Shown one piece after another: positions 24,414 through 33,458 of a stretch of 64,000 bases of DNA (positions within the stretch are counted from its first letter, which is position 1; the number at the start of each line of letters is the position of its first letter). The stretch covers positions 1,798,001 through 1,862,000 of the forward strand of contig NZ_VLKF01000001.1 in assembly GCF_007994135.1 (NCBI RefSeq), given 5' to 3'. Source of the stretch: Modestobacter roseus. GTDB taxonomy: Bacteria; Actinomycetota; Actinomycetes; Mycobacteriales; Geodermatophilaceae. The notes beneath the pieces are model-generated. The model worked only from the letters and a program-made list of their open reading frames with translations. It was not told the origin of the DNA and ran no database searches. Position numbers and translations under genes: made by a program.

Positions 24414-25424
24414 TCAGCTGCTGAGCAGGCTGCAGACCGCGGCCTCGAGCGTGCGCTGCGCCGAACGGTCGTCCGGTGCCCCCGCCGCCTCCGCCAGCGC
24501 CTCGGCGATCGTCTCGCCGTGCTCGTAGCGGTCGACCACCCGCGGGTCGACGTAGCTGGCCTTCGCCACGGTCGGGGTGTTGCCCAGCTGCTCGGAGACG
24601 CGCACGTACGCCTCCCGGACCGCACGCTTGCGCGCGGTCCGGCTGGGCGGCGTCGGCTGCTCCGCGAGCGCGGCCGCCATCATCACCGTCGCGGTCCAGG
24701 TGCGGAAGTCCTTCGCGGTGATCTCGGCGCCGCTGATCTCCTTGAGGTAGGCGTTCACCTCGTCGCTGGTGACGTCGTGCCAGCTGCCGTCGGCCAGCCA
24801 GTAGCCCAGCAGCTCCTCGCCGGTCTCCCCGGGGCGGTCGAGCAGCTGGCGGACCACCGTCGCGGTGGGCTGGTCGGTCAGCTCGACCTCGCGCTCGATG
24901 CCGCCCTTGGCGGTGTAGGAGAAGAAGGTGCGCTCACCGCGGACCCGGACGTGCTCGCGGCGGAGCGTGGCCAGGCCGAAGGTGCCGTTGTCCTCCGCGT
25001 ACTGCTCGCTGCCCACCCGGAACGCGCCCAGGTCCAGCAGCCGCACCGCGGTGGCGAGCACCCGGTCCCGGGTCAGCCCGCGCTTGCGCAGCGCGGCGAC
25101 CACCTCGTCGCGGACGTCGGGCAGCTGGTGGGAGATCTCCAGCACCCGCTCGTGCTTGGCGGCGTCCCGTCGGGCCCGCCACTCGTCGTGGTAGCGGTAC
25201 TGCCGGCGGCCGGCGGCGTCGGTGCCCACCGCCTGGATGTGGCCGTTGGGCCAGGGGCAGATCCAGACGTCCTTCCAGGCCGGCGGGATCACCAGCCCCC
25301 GCACCCGGTCCAGCCGTGCGTCGTCCTTGATCAGGGCGCCGGACTCGTCCCGGTAGGAGAAGCCCCGGCCGGCGCGGCGCCGGGTCCAGCCCGGGGCGTG
25401 CACGTCGCTGCGGCGGAGTCTCAC
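24414..25424 (-). CDS. DNA topoisomerase IB
   Basis: 336 residues, the poxvirus-like bacterial type IB enzyme that relaxes supercoils through a 3'-phosphotyrosine link. Seen: GFSYRDESGALIKDDARLDR, PPAWKDVWICPWPNGHIQA, RVGSEQYAEDNGTFGLATL, the catalytic Arg region SYTAKGGIERE, AKDFRTWTATV, and the active-site Tyr in VAKASYVDPRVV. It is not essential in bacteria and occurs patchily. The GTG at 25424 is used, with no strong ribosome-binding site. It interrupts the stress sigma-factor cluster. Confidence 0.92.
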   Translation of the reverse strand: MRLRRSDVHAPGWTRRRAGRGFSYRDESGALIKDDARLDRVRGLVIPPAWKDVWICPWPNGHIQAVGTDAAGRRQYRYHDEWRARRDAAKHERVLEISHQLPDVRDEVVAALRKRGLTRDRVLATAVRLLDLGAFRVGSEQYAEDNGTFGLATLRREHVRVRGERTFFSYTAKGGIEREVELTDQPTATVVRQLLDRPGETGEELLGYWLADGSWHDVTSDEVNAYLKEISGAEITAKDFRTWTATVMMAAALAEQPTPPSRTARKRAVREAYVRVSEQLGNTPTVAKASYVDPRVVDRYEHGETIAEALAEAAGAPDDRSAQRTLEAAVCSLLSS

Positions 25425-25509
25425 GGCTGGGAGATGGTCGGCGCCGCGCCGTTCCAAACACAGCCCGTCGCCGGACCACCCGCGCCGGTGACGACGCCGT
25501 GCGCACCGT

Positions 25510-25534
25510 GTTTGCCCGCCGGCCCCGTGGGGCA
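25510..25534 (+). promoter_or_regulatory. Possible SigB-type promoter
   Basis: GTTTG (25510-25514), a 14-bp spacer and GGGGCA (25529-25534) partly match the GTTT-N14-16-GGGTA pattern of SigB/SigF-type sigma factors. It lies 175 bp upstream of the rsbW-sigB pair, which such factors often autoregulate. The -10 match is imperfect, so this is a weak call. Confidence 0.25.
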
Positions 25535-25707
25535 CCTCCCGCAGGCGGTCCGACTACCGTTGGGTCAGCGGGTCCTGCCCGCGCACGCACCCGCGGGGCG
25601 ACCGTTCGTCGCTCGCGCGCCGGCAACGGCGCCGCGCCCCGGGTGCACCGGATGGACCGCCACGCTCCCGGCCGGGGGCGTGCGGACGACGAAGGAGCAG
25701 ACGACGC

Positions 25708-26238
25708 ATGGTCGACACGACGGGCGCCGCCACGGGTGAGCGGCGGGCCGAACGGTTGGAACTGCGTGTTCCGACCTCCCCGACGCAGCTGCCCGCGGTG
25801 CGCGCGATGACCGGGGACCTGGCGATGCGGATGGACTTCGACCTCGACGCCGTGGAGGACCTGCGGCTGGCCGTCGACGAGGCGTGCGCCACCCTCGCGG
25901 CGATCGCACTCGGCGACTCCCCGCTGACGGTGGTCTTCGAGGCCACCCGCGAGCACCTGCGCATCGACGCCTGGGTGCCGACGGCGGCCGGTGTCGACGT
26001 CCCGCGGGACGGCTTCGGCTGGGCCGTGCTGCACACGCTGGTCGACACGGTCGACGCCGGGCCGAGCGACCAGGCGACGGTCACCGCCGGCGACGGGGCG
26101 TCCACGCCGGCGGCCTGCATCACGATGGTCAAGAAGTTGCGCCGGTACAGCGCGGCGACCCTGGCTGCCGACGTGCTCGGTGACCCGGTCCTCAGCGACG
26201 CGAGCCCCACCGACCACGACGTCTCGGTCGCACGGTGA
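25708..26238 (+). CDS. Anti-sigma factor / serine kinase (RsbW-like)
   Basis: 176 residues with the GHKL-type ATPase fold. The N-box reads LRLAVDEACATL near residue 55 (E-x-x-x-N-x-x replaced by D-E-A-C), followed by a short domain; the G1 box is weak. RsbW proteins bind and silence a SigB-type sigma factor and phosphorylate the STAS antagonist. The missing N-box Asn and poor glycine boxes raise the chance that kinase activity is reduced. GTGA overlap with the sigma gene shows coupling. GAAGGAG precedes the ATG. Confidence 0.85.
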   Translation: MVDTTGAATGERRAERLELRVPTSPTQLPAVRAMTGDLAMRMDFDLDAVEDLRLAVDEACATLAAIALGDSPLTVVFEATREHLRIDAWVPTAAGVDVPRDGFGWAVLHTLVDTVDAGPSDQATVTAGDGASTPAACITMVKKLRRYSAATLAADVLGDPVLSDASPTDHDVSVAR

Positions 26239-27278
26239 CCCGGTCGGCTGCCACGGACCAGCCGGCCACCGATGACGTCCTCGACGCCGGTGCCCCGGCC
26301 CGCCCGCGCATCCCGGCCGACGACGCCGCGGTGAGCGACGACGTGACCACCCCCGCCGCCGTCCCGGCCGAGGGCCCCAGCGCCGTCCCGGCCGAGGGCC
26401 CCAGCGCCGTCCCGGCCGACGCCCCCAGCGCCGTCCCGGCTGACGGCACCGCGGCCGAGCCCGGCACGGCCGACGCCGCCGGCGCCGAGCTGGCCGCGGA
26501 CCCGGTGCCCCTCTCGGAGAACCGCAAGCGGGCCGAGCGCACCGCGCCGCTGTTCGCCGAGCTGGCCGGCCTGGAGAAGGACGACCCGCGCCGGGAGCGG
26601 CTGCGGGAGATCCTGGTCGAGGAGCACCTGCCGCTGGTCCGGCACTTCGCCCGGCGCTTCAGCAACCGCGGCGAGCCGTTCGACGACCTGCTCCAGGTGG
26701 GCACCCTCGGGCTGATCGCCGCGATCGACCGCTTCGATCCCGGCCGGGGTGTGGAGTTCCTCTCCTTCGCGGTGCCCACCATCACCGGGGAGATCAAGCG
26801 GCACTTCCGCGACCAGGGCTGGTCGGTGCGCGTGCCGCGACGGCTGCAGGAGCTGCACCTGTCGCTCAACGCCGCGGTCAGCGAGCTGTCCCAGAAGAAC
26901 GGCCATGCACCGACCCCGTCGGAGCTGGCCGAGCACCTTGGCATCCCGCGGGCCGAGGTCCTCGAGGGGCTCGCGGTCGCCAACGCGTACCGCAGCAGCT
27001 CGCTGGACGAACGGCTCTCCGGCGAGGAGGACTCCCCCACCCTGGCGGCGACGCTGGGCGAGGAGGACGCCGCACTGGAGGGCGTCGAGTACCGCGAGTC
27101 GCTGCAGCCGCTGCTGGCCACCATCCCGGCCCGCGAGCGCCGGATCCTGATCCTGCGGTTCTTCGGGAACATGACCCAGTCGCAGATCGCCGCGGACATC
27201 GGCATCTCGCAGATGCACGTCTCGCGGCTGCTGTCCCAGACGCTGGCCAAGCTCCGCGAGGGCCTCCTCAAGGACTGA
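26235..27278 (+). CDS. SigB/SigF-family RNA polymerase sigma factor
   Basis: 347 residues. The first 100 are an unusual Ala/Pro/Asp-rich extension with four tandem AVPAxxPS units. Then sigma regions 2 (LVRHFARRFSNRGEPFDDLL, GLIAAIDRFDPGRGVEF), 3 (SVRVPRRLQELHLSLNAAV) and 4 (IPARERRILILRFFGNMTQS, ISQMHVSRLLSQ). This is the group 3 general-stress class. It should be held by the upstream RsbW and freed by STAS proteins. The start is GTG, overlapping the RsbW stop by four bases. A long hairpin follows. Confidence 0.93.
   Translation: MTRSAATDQPATDDVLDAGAPARPRIPADDAAVSDDVTTPAAVPAEGPSAVPAEGPSAVPADAPSAVPADGTAAEPGTADAAGAELAADPVPLSENRKRAERTAPLFAELAGLEKDDPRRERLREILVEEHLPLVRHFARRFSNRGEPFDDLLQVGTLGLIAAIDRFDPGRGVEFLSFAVPTITGEIKRHFRDQGWSVRVPRRLQELHLSLNAAVSELSQKNGHAPTPSELAEHLGIPRAEVLEGLAVANAYRSSSLDERLSGEEDSPTLAATLGEEDAALEGVEYRESLQPLLATIPARERRILILRFFGNMTQSQIAADIGISQMHVSRLLSQTLAKLREGLLKD
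26358..26450 (+). repeat. 24-bp tandem repeat inside sigma gene
   Basis: Two identical 24-bp units (26358-26381, 26382-26405) are followed by two diverged ones, encoding AVPAEGPS, AVPAEGPS, AVPADAPS and AVPADGT. The repeat lies in the N-terminal extension, outside the sigma domains, and is likely to vary in copy number between strains. Confidence 0.9.
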
Positions 27279-27311
27279 GCAAGGGGCACGCAGAACGCCG
27301 TGCGAGCGGCT

Positions 27312-27357
27312 GGCGCCCCGCGGCGCGGGGGTCGGAGACTCCCCGCCACGGGGCGCC
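27312..27357. terminator. Long bidirectional hairpin after sigma gene
   Basis: GGCGCCCCG (27312-27320) pairs with CGGGGCGCC (27349-27357), and an inner GCGGGG (27325-27330) pairs with CCCCGC (27341-27346). It separates the sigma gene from the convergent SPFH gene. Confidence 0.78.
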
Positions 27358-27421
27358 GCAACGGCTCAGCGACGCCGGGGCACGCCCCCTGGCCGCGGTG
27401 CGGTCCGGCAGGATCGCCGTG

Positions 27422-28660
27422 TCACGGCAGCTGCGGCGGGTCGTCGTCCGCAGTGCGGTTGCGCGGGTCGGCGGCCGGGCCGCTCTCCTGCACGTCCTGC
27501 TTGACCTGGGACAGCGGCGGGGGCTTCGGGATCTGCGGCGTCGTCTCCCCCGCGGTGTCGGCGATGCTCGACAGCGAGATCTTGGCCTCGGGCTGCTCGG
27601 CGGCCGGCGGCAGGTTCGAGTCGAACCAGTTGCTGGTGTCCAGGGACGACGCCGGTGGCTGGGTCGCGCCCTGGGCGCCGGAGGACGCGTCGACGTCCAG
27701 CCAGCTGCGGGCCCCGTCGCCGTCGTCCGACCCGCCACCCAGCTTGGACAGGCCCTCCAGCGCCTTGCTGAACTCGCTGGGCACGATCCACATCTTGTTG
27801 GCGTCGCCCTGGGCGATCTTCGGCAGCGTCTGCAGGTACTGGTAGGCGAGCAGGCCCTGGTCGGGCTTGCCGTCGTGGATGGCCTGGAAGACGGTCTCGA
27901 TGCTCTTCGCCTGGCCCTGCGCCTGCAGGAACAGCGCCGCGCGCTCACCCTCGGCGCGCAGGATCCGGCTCTGCCGCTCGGCCTCGGCGTCGAGGATCGC
28001 GGCCTGCTTCTTGCCCTCCGCCGACAGGATCGCCGCCGCCTTCTGGCCCTCGGCGGTGGTGATCGCCGACTGCCGCTGCCCCTCGGCGGTGAGGATGACC
28101 GCGCGCTTGTCGCGGTCGGCGCGCATCTGCTTCTCCATGGAGTCCTGGATGGACGGCGGCGGGTCGATCGCCTTGATCTCGACCCGGGCCACCCGCAGAC
28201 CCCACGGTCCGGTGGTGCCGTCGAGCACGGTGCGCAGCTGGGAGTTGATCCCGTCCCGGCCGGTGAGCGCGCCCTCGAGGTTCAGCCCGCCGACGACGTT
28301 GCGCAGGGTCGTGGTGGTCAGCTGCTCCATGCCGGTGATGTAGTTGGCGATCCCGTACACCGCCAGGCGCGGATCGGTCACCTGGAAGTAGACGACGGTG
28401 TCGATGCCCACCTGCAGGTTGTCGGCGGTGATCACCGGCTGCGGTGGGAAGGAGATGACCTGCTCACGCAGGTCGATGGTGGCGCGGACCCGGTCGACGA
28501 ACGGGACGAGCAGCGCCAGCCCCGGCGACAGCGTGCGGCTGTAACGACCGAGCCGCTCGACCACCTTCGCCTGGGCCTGGGGGACGATCGTGACGCTCTT
28601 CGCCACCACGAAGACGACGAGCACGGCGATCACGATCAGGGCGATCAGGGCGGCATCCAC
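27422..28660 (-). CDS. SPFH/stomatin-family membrane protein
   Basis: 412 residues. One N-terminal membrane helix (ALIALIVIAVLVVFVVA), then an SPFH/band-7 domain (ERLGRYSRTLSPGLALLVPF, VDTVVYFQVTDPRLAVYGI broken from GI), and an Ala/Glu-rich coiled coil with repeated AEGQ/AEGK units at about 180-245. The last 120 residues are Pro/Asp-rich and disordered. Bacterial relatives (QmcA, FloT-like) organise membrane microdomains or regulate FtsH. It follows the nfeD gene on the same strand, a pairing typical of stomatin operons. GTG start. Confidence 0.9.
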   Translation of the reverse strand: MDAALIALIVIAVLVVFVVAKSVTIVPQAQAKVVERLGRYSRTLSPGLALLVPFVDRVRATIDLREQVISFPPQPVITADNLQVGIDTVVYFQVTDPRLAVYGIANYITGMEQLTTTTLRNVVGGLNLEGALTGRDGINSQLRTVLDGTTGPWGLRVARVEIKAIDPPPSIQDSMEKQMRADRDKRAVILTAEGQRQSAITTAEGQKAAAILSAEGKKQAAILDAEAERQSRILRAEGERAALFLQAQGQAKSIETVFQAIHDGKPDQGLLAYQYLQTLPKIAQGDANKMWIVPSEFSKALEGLSKLGGGSDDGDGARSWLDVDASSGAQGATQPPASSLDTSNWFDSNLPPAAEQPEAKISLSSIADTAGETTPQIPKPPPLSQVKQDVQESGPAADPRNRTADDDPPQLP

Positions 28661-28763
28661 GATGGGTGGTGCTCCGTTTCTGGGAGACGGTGCGTAGCAG
28701 CGATACTGCCTCGTCCGGCACGGTGGGTCACCCCCCGCCGGGCCGCGTCACCCGATCGCGACC

Positions 28764-29195
28764 TCAGAGGTGGCTGACGTAGGCGATCGGGCCCTCGATC
28801 TGCACGATCCGCACCTCGGCGCCGACCTCGTAGGACTCACCGTCCAGCTGGGTGCGCGCCGTCCACTCGTCGTCGCCGAGCCGGACCCGGCCCGCGGTGT
28901 TGTCGACGCGCTGGCTGACCACGGCCTCCCGGCCGACGTAGGTGGCGACCCCGTCGATCTGCTCGGGGGTGCGGTCGACCAGGTGCCGCTTGGCGATCGG
29001 GCGGACCACCACGAGCAGCCCGGCGGCCACCACGATGAAGGCCACCAGCTGCAGCCACACCGCCCCGCCCAGCAGGGCCACGGTCATGCCACCCAGGGCA
29101 CCGCCGGCGAACATCAGCAGCACCAGGTCCAGGCTCGCGACCTCACCGGCCGCGAACAGGCCGGAGGCGATCAACCAGAGCAGCCAGGCGGGCAC
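28764..29195 (-). CDS. NfeD family protein
   Basis: 143 residues: three or four membrane segments (LLWLIASGLFAAGEVASLDL, VLLMFAGGALGGM, WLQLVAFIVVAAGLLVVV) then a C-terminal OB-fold (GVATYVGREAVVSQRVDN, GRVRLGDDEWTAR). This is the short NfeD type that works with SPFH proteins; the SPFH gene lies 103 bp downstream. GTG start. Confidence 0.9.
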   Translation of the reverse strand: MPAWLLWLIASGLFAAGEVASLDLVLLMFAGGALGGMTVALLGGAVWLQLVAFIVVAAGLLVVVRPIAKRHLVDRTPEQIDGVATYVGREAVVSQRVDNTAGRVRLGDDEWTARTQLDGESYEVGAEVRIVQIEGPIAYVSHL

Positions 29196-29296
29196 GTCCG
29201 CAGTCTGGCACGCCCCGCTGTGCCCGGTCGCGCGTTGCGCGCCGCGCGCCGCCCGCCCGGGCAGCGGCCACCGGCCGCGTCGTAGCCTCGGTCACC

Positions 29297-30034
29297 GTGC
29301 ACGATCTCGCCGCCGGCCGTCTCGCCGTCTGGGCCACCGCCTGGCTCACCGGCCGCTCCTCCTACGACGAAGCGCTGGACGCCGTCACCGGGGACACCGC
29401 CCACCGCGTCGCCGGGATGCCCGGCGCCGACGAGGCGGTGCCGCTGGGCTGGGCGCTGAGCGCGCTGCGGGGCCTCGGCGAGCAGCGGTTGCAGCTGGTG
29501 CTGCCGGCTCCCGGGGACACCCGGGGAGTTCCCGCGGTGCCGGCGCTGACCGCCCTCGCGCTGGAGTCGGGGCAGGTGGCCGTGGGCGCGCAGGTCGCCC
29601 TGGTGCCCGAGCAGCTGGGCACCGAGATGGTCGCCTGGACGGTCGTGCCGCTGGGCGCCGCACCGCCGGCCGCGCCCGCCGCCGAGGGGACGCTGCGCGC
29701 GGCGTCGGGAGCGCTGGACCTCGCGGTCGGCGACGCGGCGCGCACGCTGGCCTCCCTCGACCTGGCCCGCTGGCACCCGGAGGTGCCGTCGCTGCTGGCC
29801 GGGCTTTCCAAGGGCGTGCGCGCCCCGGGGCTGCCGGCCGACCACGACCCGCTGGCGGTGTCGGTGCTCGGCCGGGCGCAGCGGTTGCGGCAGGTGCTCG
29901 ACCTGGCGATGGCCGACGCCCCGGGGGCCGCGGTCACCCACGCCCAGGCCGCCGCCCGGGACGAGGCGCTGCGCCCGCTGGCCACCGCCGTCCGCGAGGC
30001 GACCGTCGCCGCCTACAACTGGGTGCCGCGGTGA
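29297..30034 (+). CDS. Conserved hypothetical actinobacterial protein
   Basis: 245 residues, soluble, not recognised. The N-terminal third (HDLAAGRLAVWATAWLTGRS, SYDEALDAVTG) and the C-terminal ATVAAYNWVPR look like a conserved actinobacterial family of unknown function; the middle is Ala/Pro-rich. The start is GTG at 29297. A TAGCCT hexamer at 29283-29288 lies eight bases before it, so the transcript may be leaderless. It is divergent from nfeD. Confidence 0.68.
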   Translation: MHDLAAGRLAVWATAWLTGRSSYDEALDAVTGDTAHRVAGMPGADEAVPLGWALSALRGLGEQRLQLVLPAPGDTRGVPAVPALTALALESGQVAVGAQVALVPEQLGTEMVAWTVVPLGAAPPAAPAAEGTLRAASGALDLAVGDAARTLASLDLARWHPEVPSLLAGLSKGVRAPGLPADHDPLAVSVLGRAQRLRQVLDLAMADAPGAAVTHAQAAARDEALRPLATAVREATVAAYNWVPR

Positions 30035-30038
30035 CCGG

Positions 30039-30500
30039 TCAGGGCGAGGGCAGCGGCCGCGCCATGCAGACCGACGTCGCGCTGGCCAGGTAGGGCCCGA
30101 ACCGCGGCACCTCGGCGAAGCCGTGCCGGCGGTAGAACCGGATCGCGGCCTGCTGGCCGTCGCCGGTCTCCAGTCGCAGCAGGCGCACGCCGTGCGCGCT
30201 GGCGTGGTCGACCAGCGCGGCCATCAGTGCGTCGGCGACGCCCGTGCCCCGGTGCGCCGGCAGGACGAAGAACCGCTTCAGCTCGGCCACGCCGTCGTCC
30301 TGCAGCTCGACGCCGCCGATGCCGGCGAGCACGCCGTCGGCCCGGGCACCGACCAGGTGGACGCCGGACGCCGCCAACTGCTCCGGCGAGTAGCCGAACG
30401 TCTCCTCGGCGAGGTACCCGCCGCCGGCGAGCTCGATCGTCAGCGCCGAGACCAGCGCCAGCACCGCCGGCTCGCCCACCGACACCGCGTCGACGGTCAC
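30039..30500 (-). CDS. GNAT family N-acetyltransferase
   Basis: About 153 residues. The acetyl-CoA site reads RFFVLPAHRGTGVADALMAA, matching R-G-x-G-x-A; the C-terminal VRLLRLETGDGQQAAIRFYR then RHGFAEV is the usual beta-bulge and strand 7. The substrate is unknown. The GTG at 30500 starts the domain. An ATG at 30527 would add nine residues but lies inside the 69-bp palindrome, which may not be translated. Convergent with the gene ending at 30034, four bases away. Confidence 0.87.
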   Translation of the reverse strand: MTVDAVSVGEPAVLALVSALTIELAGGGYLAEETFGYSPEQLAASGVHLVGARADGVLAGIGGVELQDDGVAELKRFFVLPAHRGTGVADALMAALVDHASAHGVRLLRLETGDGQQAAIRFYRRHGFAEVPRFGPYLASATSVCMARPLPSP

Positions 30501-30520
30501 CGGTGAGCGGCGCCGGCCGG

Positions 30521-30589
30521 TGATCATGGGCGACTCGCCCGATGACACGCCGACTGCCGGCGTGTCACCGGGCGACGTCCCCATGATCA
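30521..30589. repeat. 69-bp near-palindrome (REP-like element)
   Basis: Two 32-base arms (30521-30552 and 30558-30589) are inverted copies around ACTGC, with about five mismatches. The outer ten bases (TGATCATGGG-type ends) and the inner TGACACGCCG/CGGCGTGTCA match perfectly. It fills the gap between the ferrochelatase stop and the GNAT start. It could be a terminator, but its size, AT-containing ends and mismatched internal block suggest a mobile palindromic repeat. Only one copy is in this window. Confidence 0.8.
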
Positions 30590-30615
30590 ACCTCAACCCG
30601 CGATGTCGAGCGCCG

Positions 30616-31809
30616 TCAGGCGGCCGGTCGGGCGGGGCGCTGCACGAAGCAGCAGAACGCCGGGCAGTTGGTGCCCAGGCGCGGCTCCCCACCGGCGCGG
30701 CGCTCCGCGAGCAGCTCCCGCAGCGACCGGACGAACGCCGCATGGGTGCCCGCCGTCGCCGCCCGGGCGAAGGCCAGGCCGAGCTCCTCGGCGGTCTCCT
30801 TGGCCTCGTTGTCCAGGTCCCAGATGACCTCGAGGTGGTCGCTGATGAAGCCCACCGGGAAGACGACGACGGCCTGCTCGCCGTTCTCCGCCAGCGCCCG
30901 CAGGTGGTCGTTGACGTCGGGCTCCAGCCACGGCACCGACGGCGGGCCACTGCGGCTCTGCCAGACCAGGTCGAAGGACCGGCCGGGCGCGGCGGCGTCG
31001 ACGACGAGCTGGGCCGCGCGCTGCAGCTCGGCCTCGTAGGCGTGCCCCTGCGGCCCGGCGACGTCGGCCATCGCGTTCGGGATGCTGTGCGCGGTGGCCA
31101 CCAGCCGGGCACCGTCGCGGAGCTCGGCGGGCAGCTGCCCCAGTGCGACGGCCAGCGCGTCGGCGTTGGCCTGCACGAAGCCCGGGGCGTCGAAGTAGTG
31201 CGGCAGCTTCTCCGCGGTGGGCCCGGCCGGCGCGCCCGGGTCGGACTCCAGCGCGACCCGGGCCCGGGCGACGTCCTCGTGGTACTGCCGGCAGCCGGAG
31301 AACGAGGCGTAGGCCGACGTCGCGAGGACGTAGGCGTGCTCGATGCCGTCGTCGGCCATCTGGCGCCAGGCGTCCTCGACGTAGGGCGCCCAGTTGCGGT
31401 TGCCCCAGTACACCGGCAGGTCGATGCCGGCGGTCTCGAGCTCGGCCTCCAGGGCCGCGATCAGCGCCTCGTTCTGCTCGTTGATCGGGCTGACGCCGCC
31501 GAAGTGGTGGTAGTGCTCGGCGACGGCCTCCAGCCGCTCCCGGGGGATCCCCCGGCCCCGCGTCACGTTCTCCAGGAAGGGCATGACGTCGGCGGGGCCC
31601 TCCGGGCCGCCGAAGCCGAGCACCAGCACCGCGTCCCGGCGGCCGGCCGGCGCGGGCGCCGTGGACGGCGCGACACCGCCGTTGTTGCGGACGGCGAGCG
31701 AGGGCTCCTCGTTCGGCTGCTGACCGGCCGGGGTGATCGACGCACCCTCCGGCATCGGGTGCGCCGGGCGGGAGAGGTCAGACGCCGACTGCATGGCCAT
31801 GTCCATCAC
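30616..31809 (-). CDS. cpfC: Coproporphyrin/protoporphyrin ferrochelatase
   Basis: Up to 397 residues. It inserts iron into coproporphyrin III in actinobacteria. Evidence: VLGFGGPEGPADVMPFLENV, catalytic His in ATAHSIPN, and HLEVIWDLDNEA with the active-site Glu. A Cys in YASFSGCRQYHED and the C-terminal cluster NCPAFCC match the [2Fe-2S] ligands of mycobacterial ferrochelatase. An N-terminal extension of about 55 residues is probably disordered. The start GTG overlaps the fabI/inhA stop (GTGA); an ATG three bases on is equally possible. The order fabG-inhA-ferrochelatase equals that of M. tuberculosis. Confidence 0.93.
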   Translation of the reverse strand: MMDMAMQSASDLSRPAHPMPEGASITPAGQQPNEEPSLAVRNNGGVAPSTAPAPAGRRDAVLVLGFGGPEGPADVMPFLENVTRGRGIPRERLEAVAEHYHHFGGVSPINEQNEALIAALEAELETAGIDLPVYWGNRNWAPYVEDAWRQMADDGIEHAYVLATSAYASFSGCRQYHEDVARARVALESDPGAPAGPTAEKLPHYFDAPGFVQANADALAVALGQLPAELRDGARLVATAHSIPNAMADVAGPQGHAYEAELQRAAQLVVDAAAPGRSFDLVWQSRSGPPSVPWLEPDVNDHLRALAENGEQAVVVFPVGFISDHLEVIWDLDNEAKETAEELGLAFARAATAGTHAAFVRSLRELLAERRAGGEPRLGTNCPAFCCFVQRPARPAA

Positions 31810-32585
31810 ACGCCTACGGCGTGGAAGCCGCCGTCCACGTGCACGATCTCCCCGGTGGTGGCCGGGAACCAGTCCGACAGCAGGGCGGCGACGGCCTTCC
31901 CCGCGGGGTCGGTGTCGGTGACCGACCAGCCCAGCGGGGCGCGCTGCTCCCAGGCCTCCTCGAACTGGTTGCTGCCCGGGATCGACTTCATCGCCATGGT
32001 GCGCAGCGGCCCGGCGGCCACCAGGTTCACCCGCACCCCCTCGGGCCCGAGCTCACGCGCCAGGTAGCGGGAGGTCGACTCGAGCGCGGCCTTCGCCGCG
32101 CCCATCCAGCCGTAGACCGGCCAGGCGACGGTCGCGTCGAACGTCAGGCCGACGACGGAGGCGGTCTCGCCGAACAGCGGCCGGCAGGCCTGGGTCAGCG
32201 AGGCCAGCGACCAGGCGGACACCTGGAAGGCGGTCGCGGCGTGCTCCCAGCCGACCTCGGGGAACCCCTCCCCCATCGCCTCCTGCGGCGCGAAGCCGAT
32301 GGAGTGGACGACGCCGTCGAGCCGCGCGTCGTCACCGCCCAGGTGCTCCCGCAGCCGCTCGGCCAGGGTGTCCAGGTGCTCGGTGTTCGTCACGTCGAGC
32401 TCGACGACCGGCGCCTCCTGCGGCAGCCGCTTGGCGATCCGCTGGCACAGCGAGAACGCCCGCCCGAAGTTCGACAGGACGACGGTCGCGCCCTGCTCCT
32501 GCGCGATCCGCGCCGCGGAGAAGGCGATCGACGCCTCCGTCAGCACGCCGGCGATCAGGATCTTCTTGCCCTCAAGGATTCCCAT
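31806..32585 (-). CDS. inhA: Enoyl-[ACP] reductase, NADH (InhA/FabI)
   Basis: 259 residues. It reduces the trans-2 double bond in fatty-acid elongation. NAD site at the start (GKKILIAGVLTEASIAFSAA, the A-S-I-A pattern of FabI), SIGFAPQEAMG, and the catalytic Tyr-Lys pair in VYGWMGAAKAALES. The C-terminal HVDGGFHAVG is typical. ATG start two bases after the fabG stop. Isoniazid- and triclosan-type inhibitors act on this family. The neighbours fabG and cpfC form one operon. Confidence 0.94.
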   Translation of the reverse strand: MGILEGKKILIAGVLTEASIAFSAARIAQEQGATVVLSNFGRAFSLCQRIAKRLPQEAPVVELDVTNTEHLDTLAERLREHLGGDDARLDGVVHSIGFAPQEAMGEGFPEVGWEHAATAFQVSAWSLASLTQACRPLFGETASVVGLTFDATVAWPVYGWMGAAKAALESTSRYLARELGPEGVRVNLVAAGPLRTMAMKSIPGSNQFEEAWEQRAPLGWSVTDTDPAGKAVAALLSDWFPATTGEIVHVDGGFHAVGV

Positions 32586-32587
32586 GT

Positions 32588-33367
<780 letters not shown>

Positions 33368-33458
33368 TCAACCTAGTCGGTGCTCGGAGACCGGTCCTCG
33401 GGGGCCGAGAGCCCAGCGCCGAGGGTTGACCGCCCGCCCCGCCGGGCACGAAGTGCGG

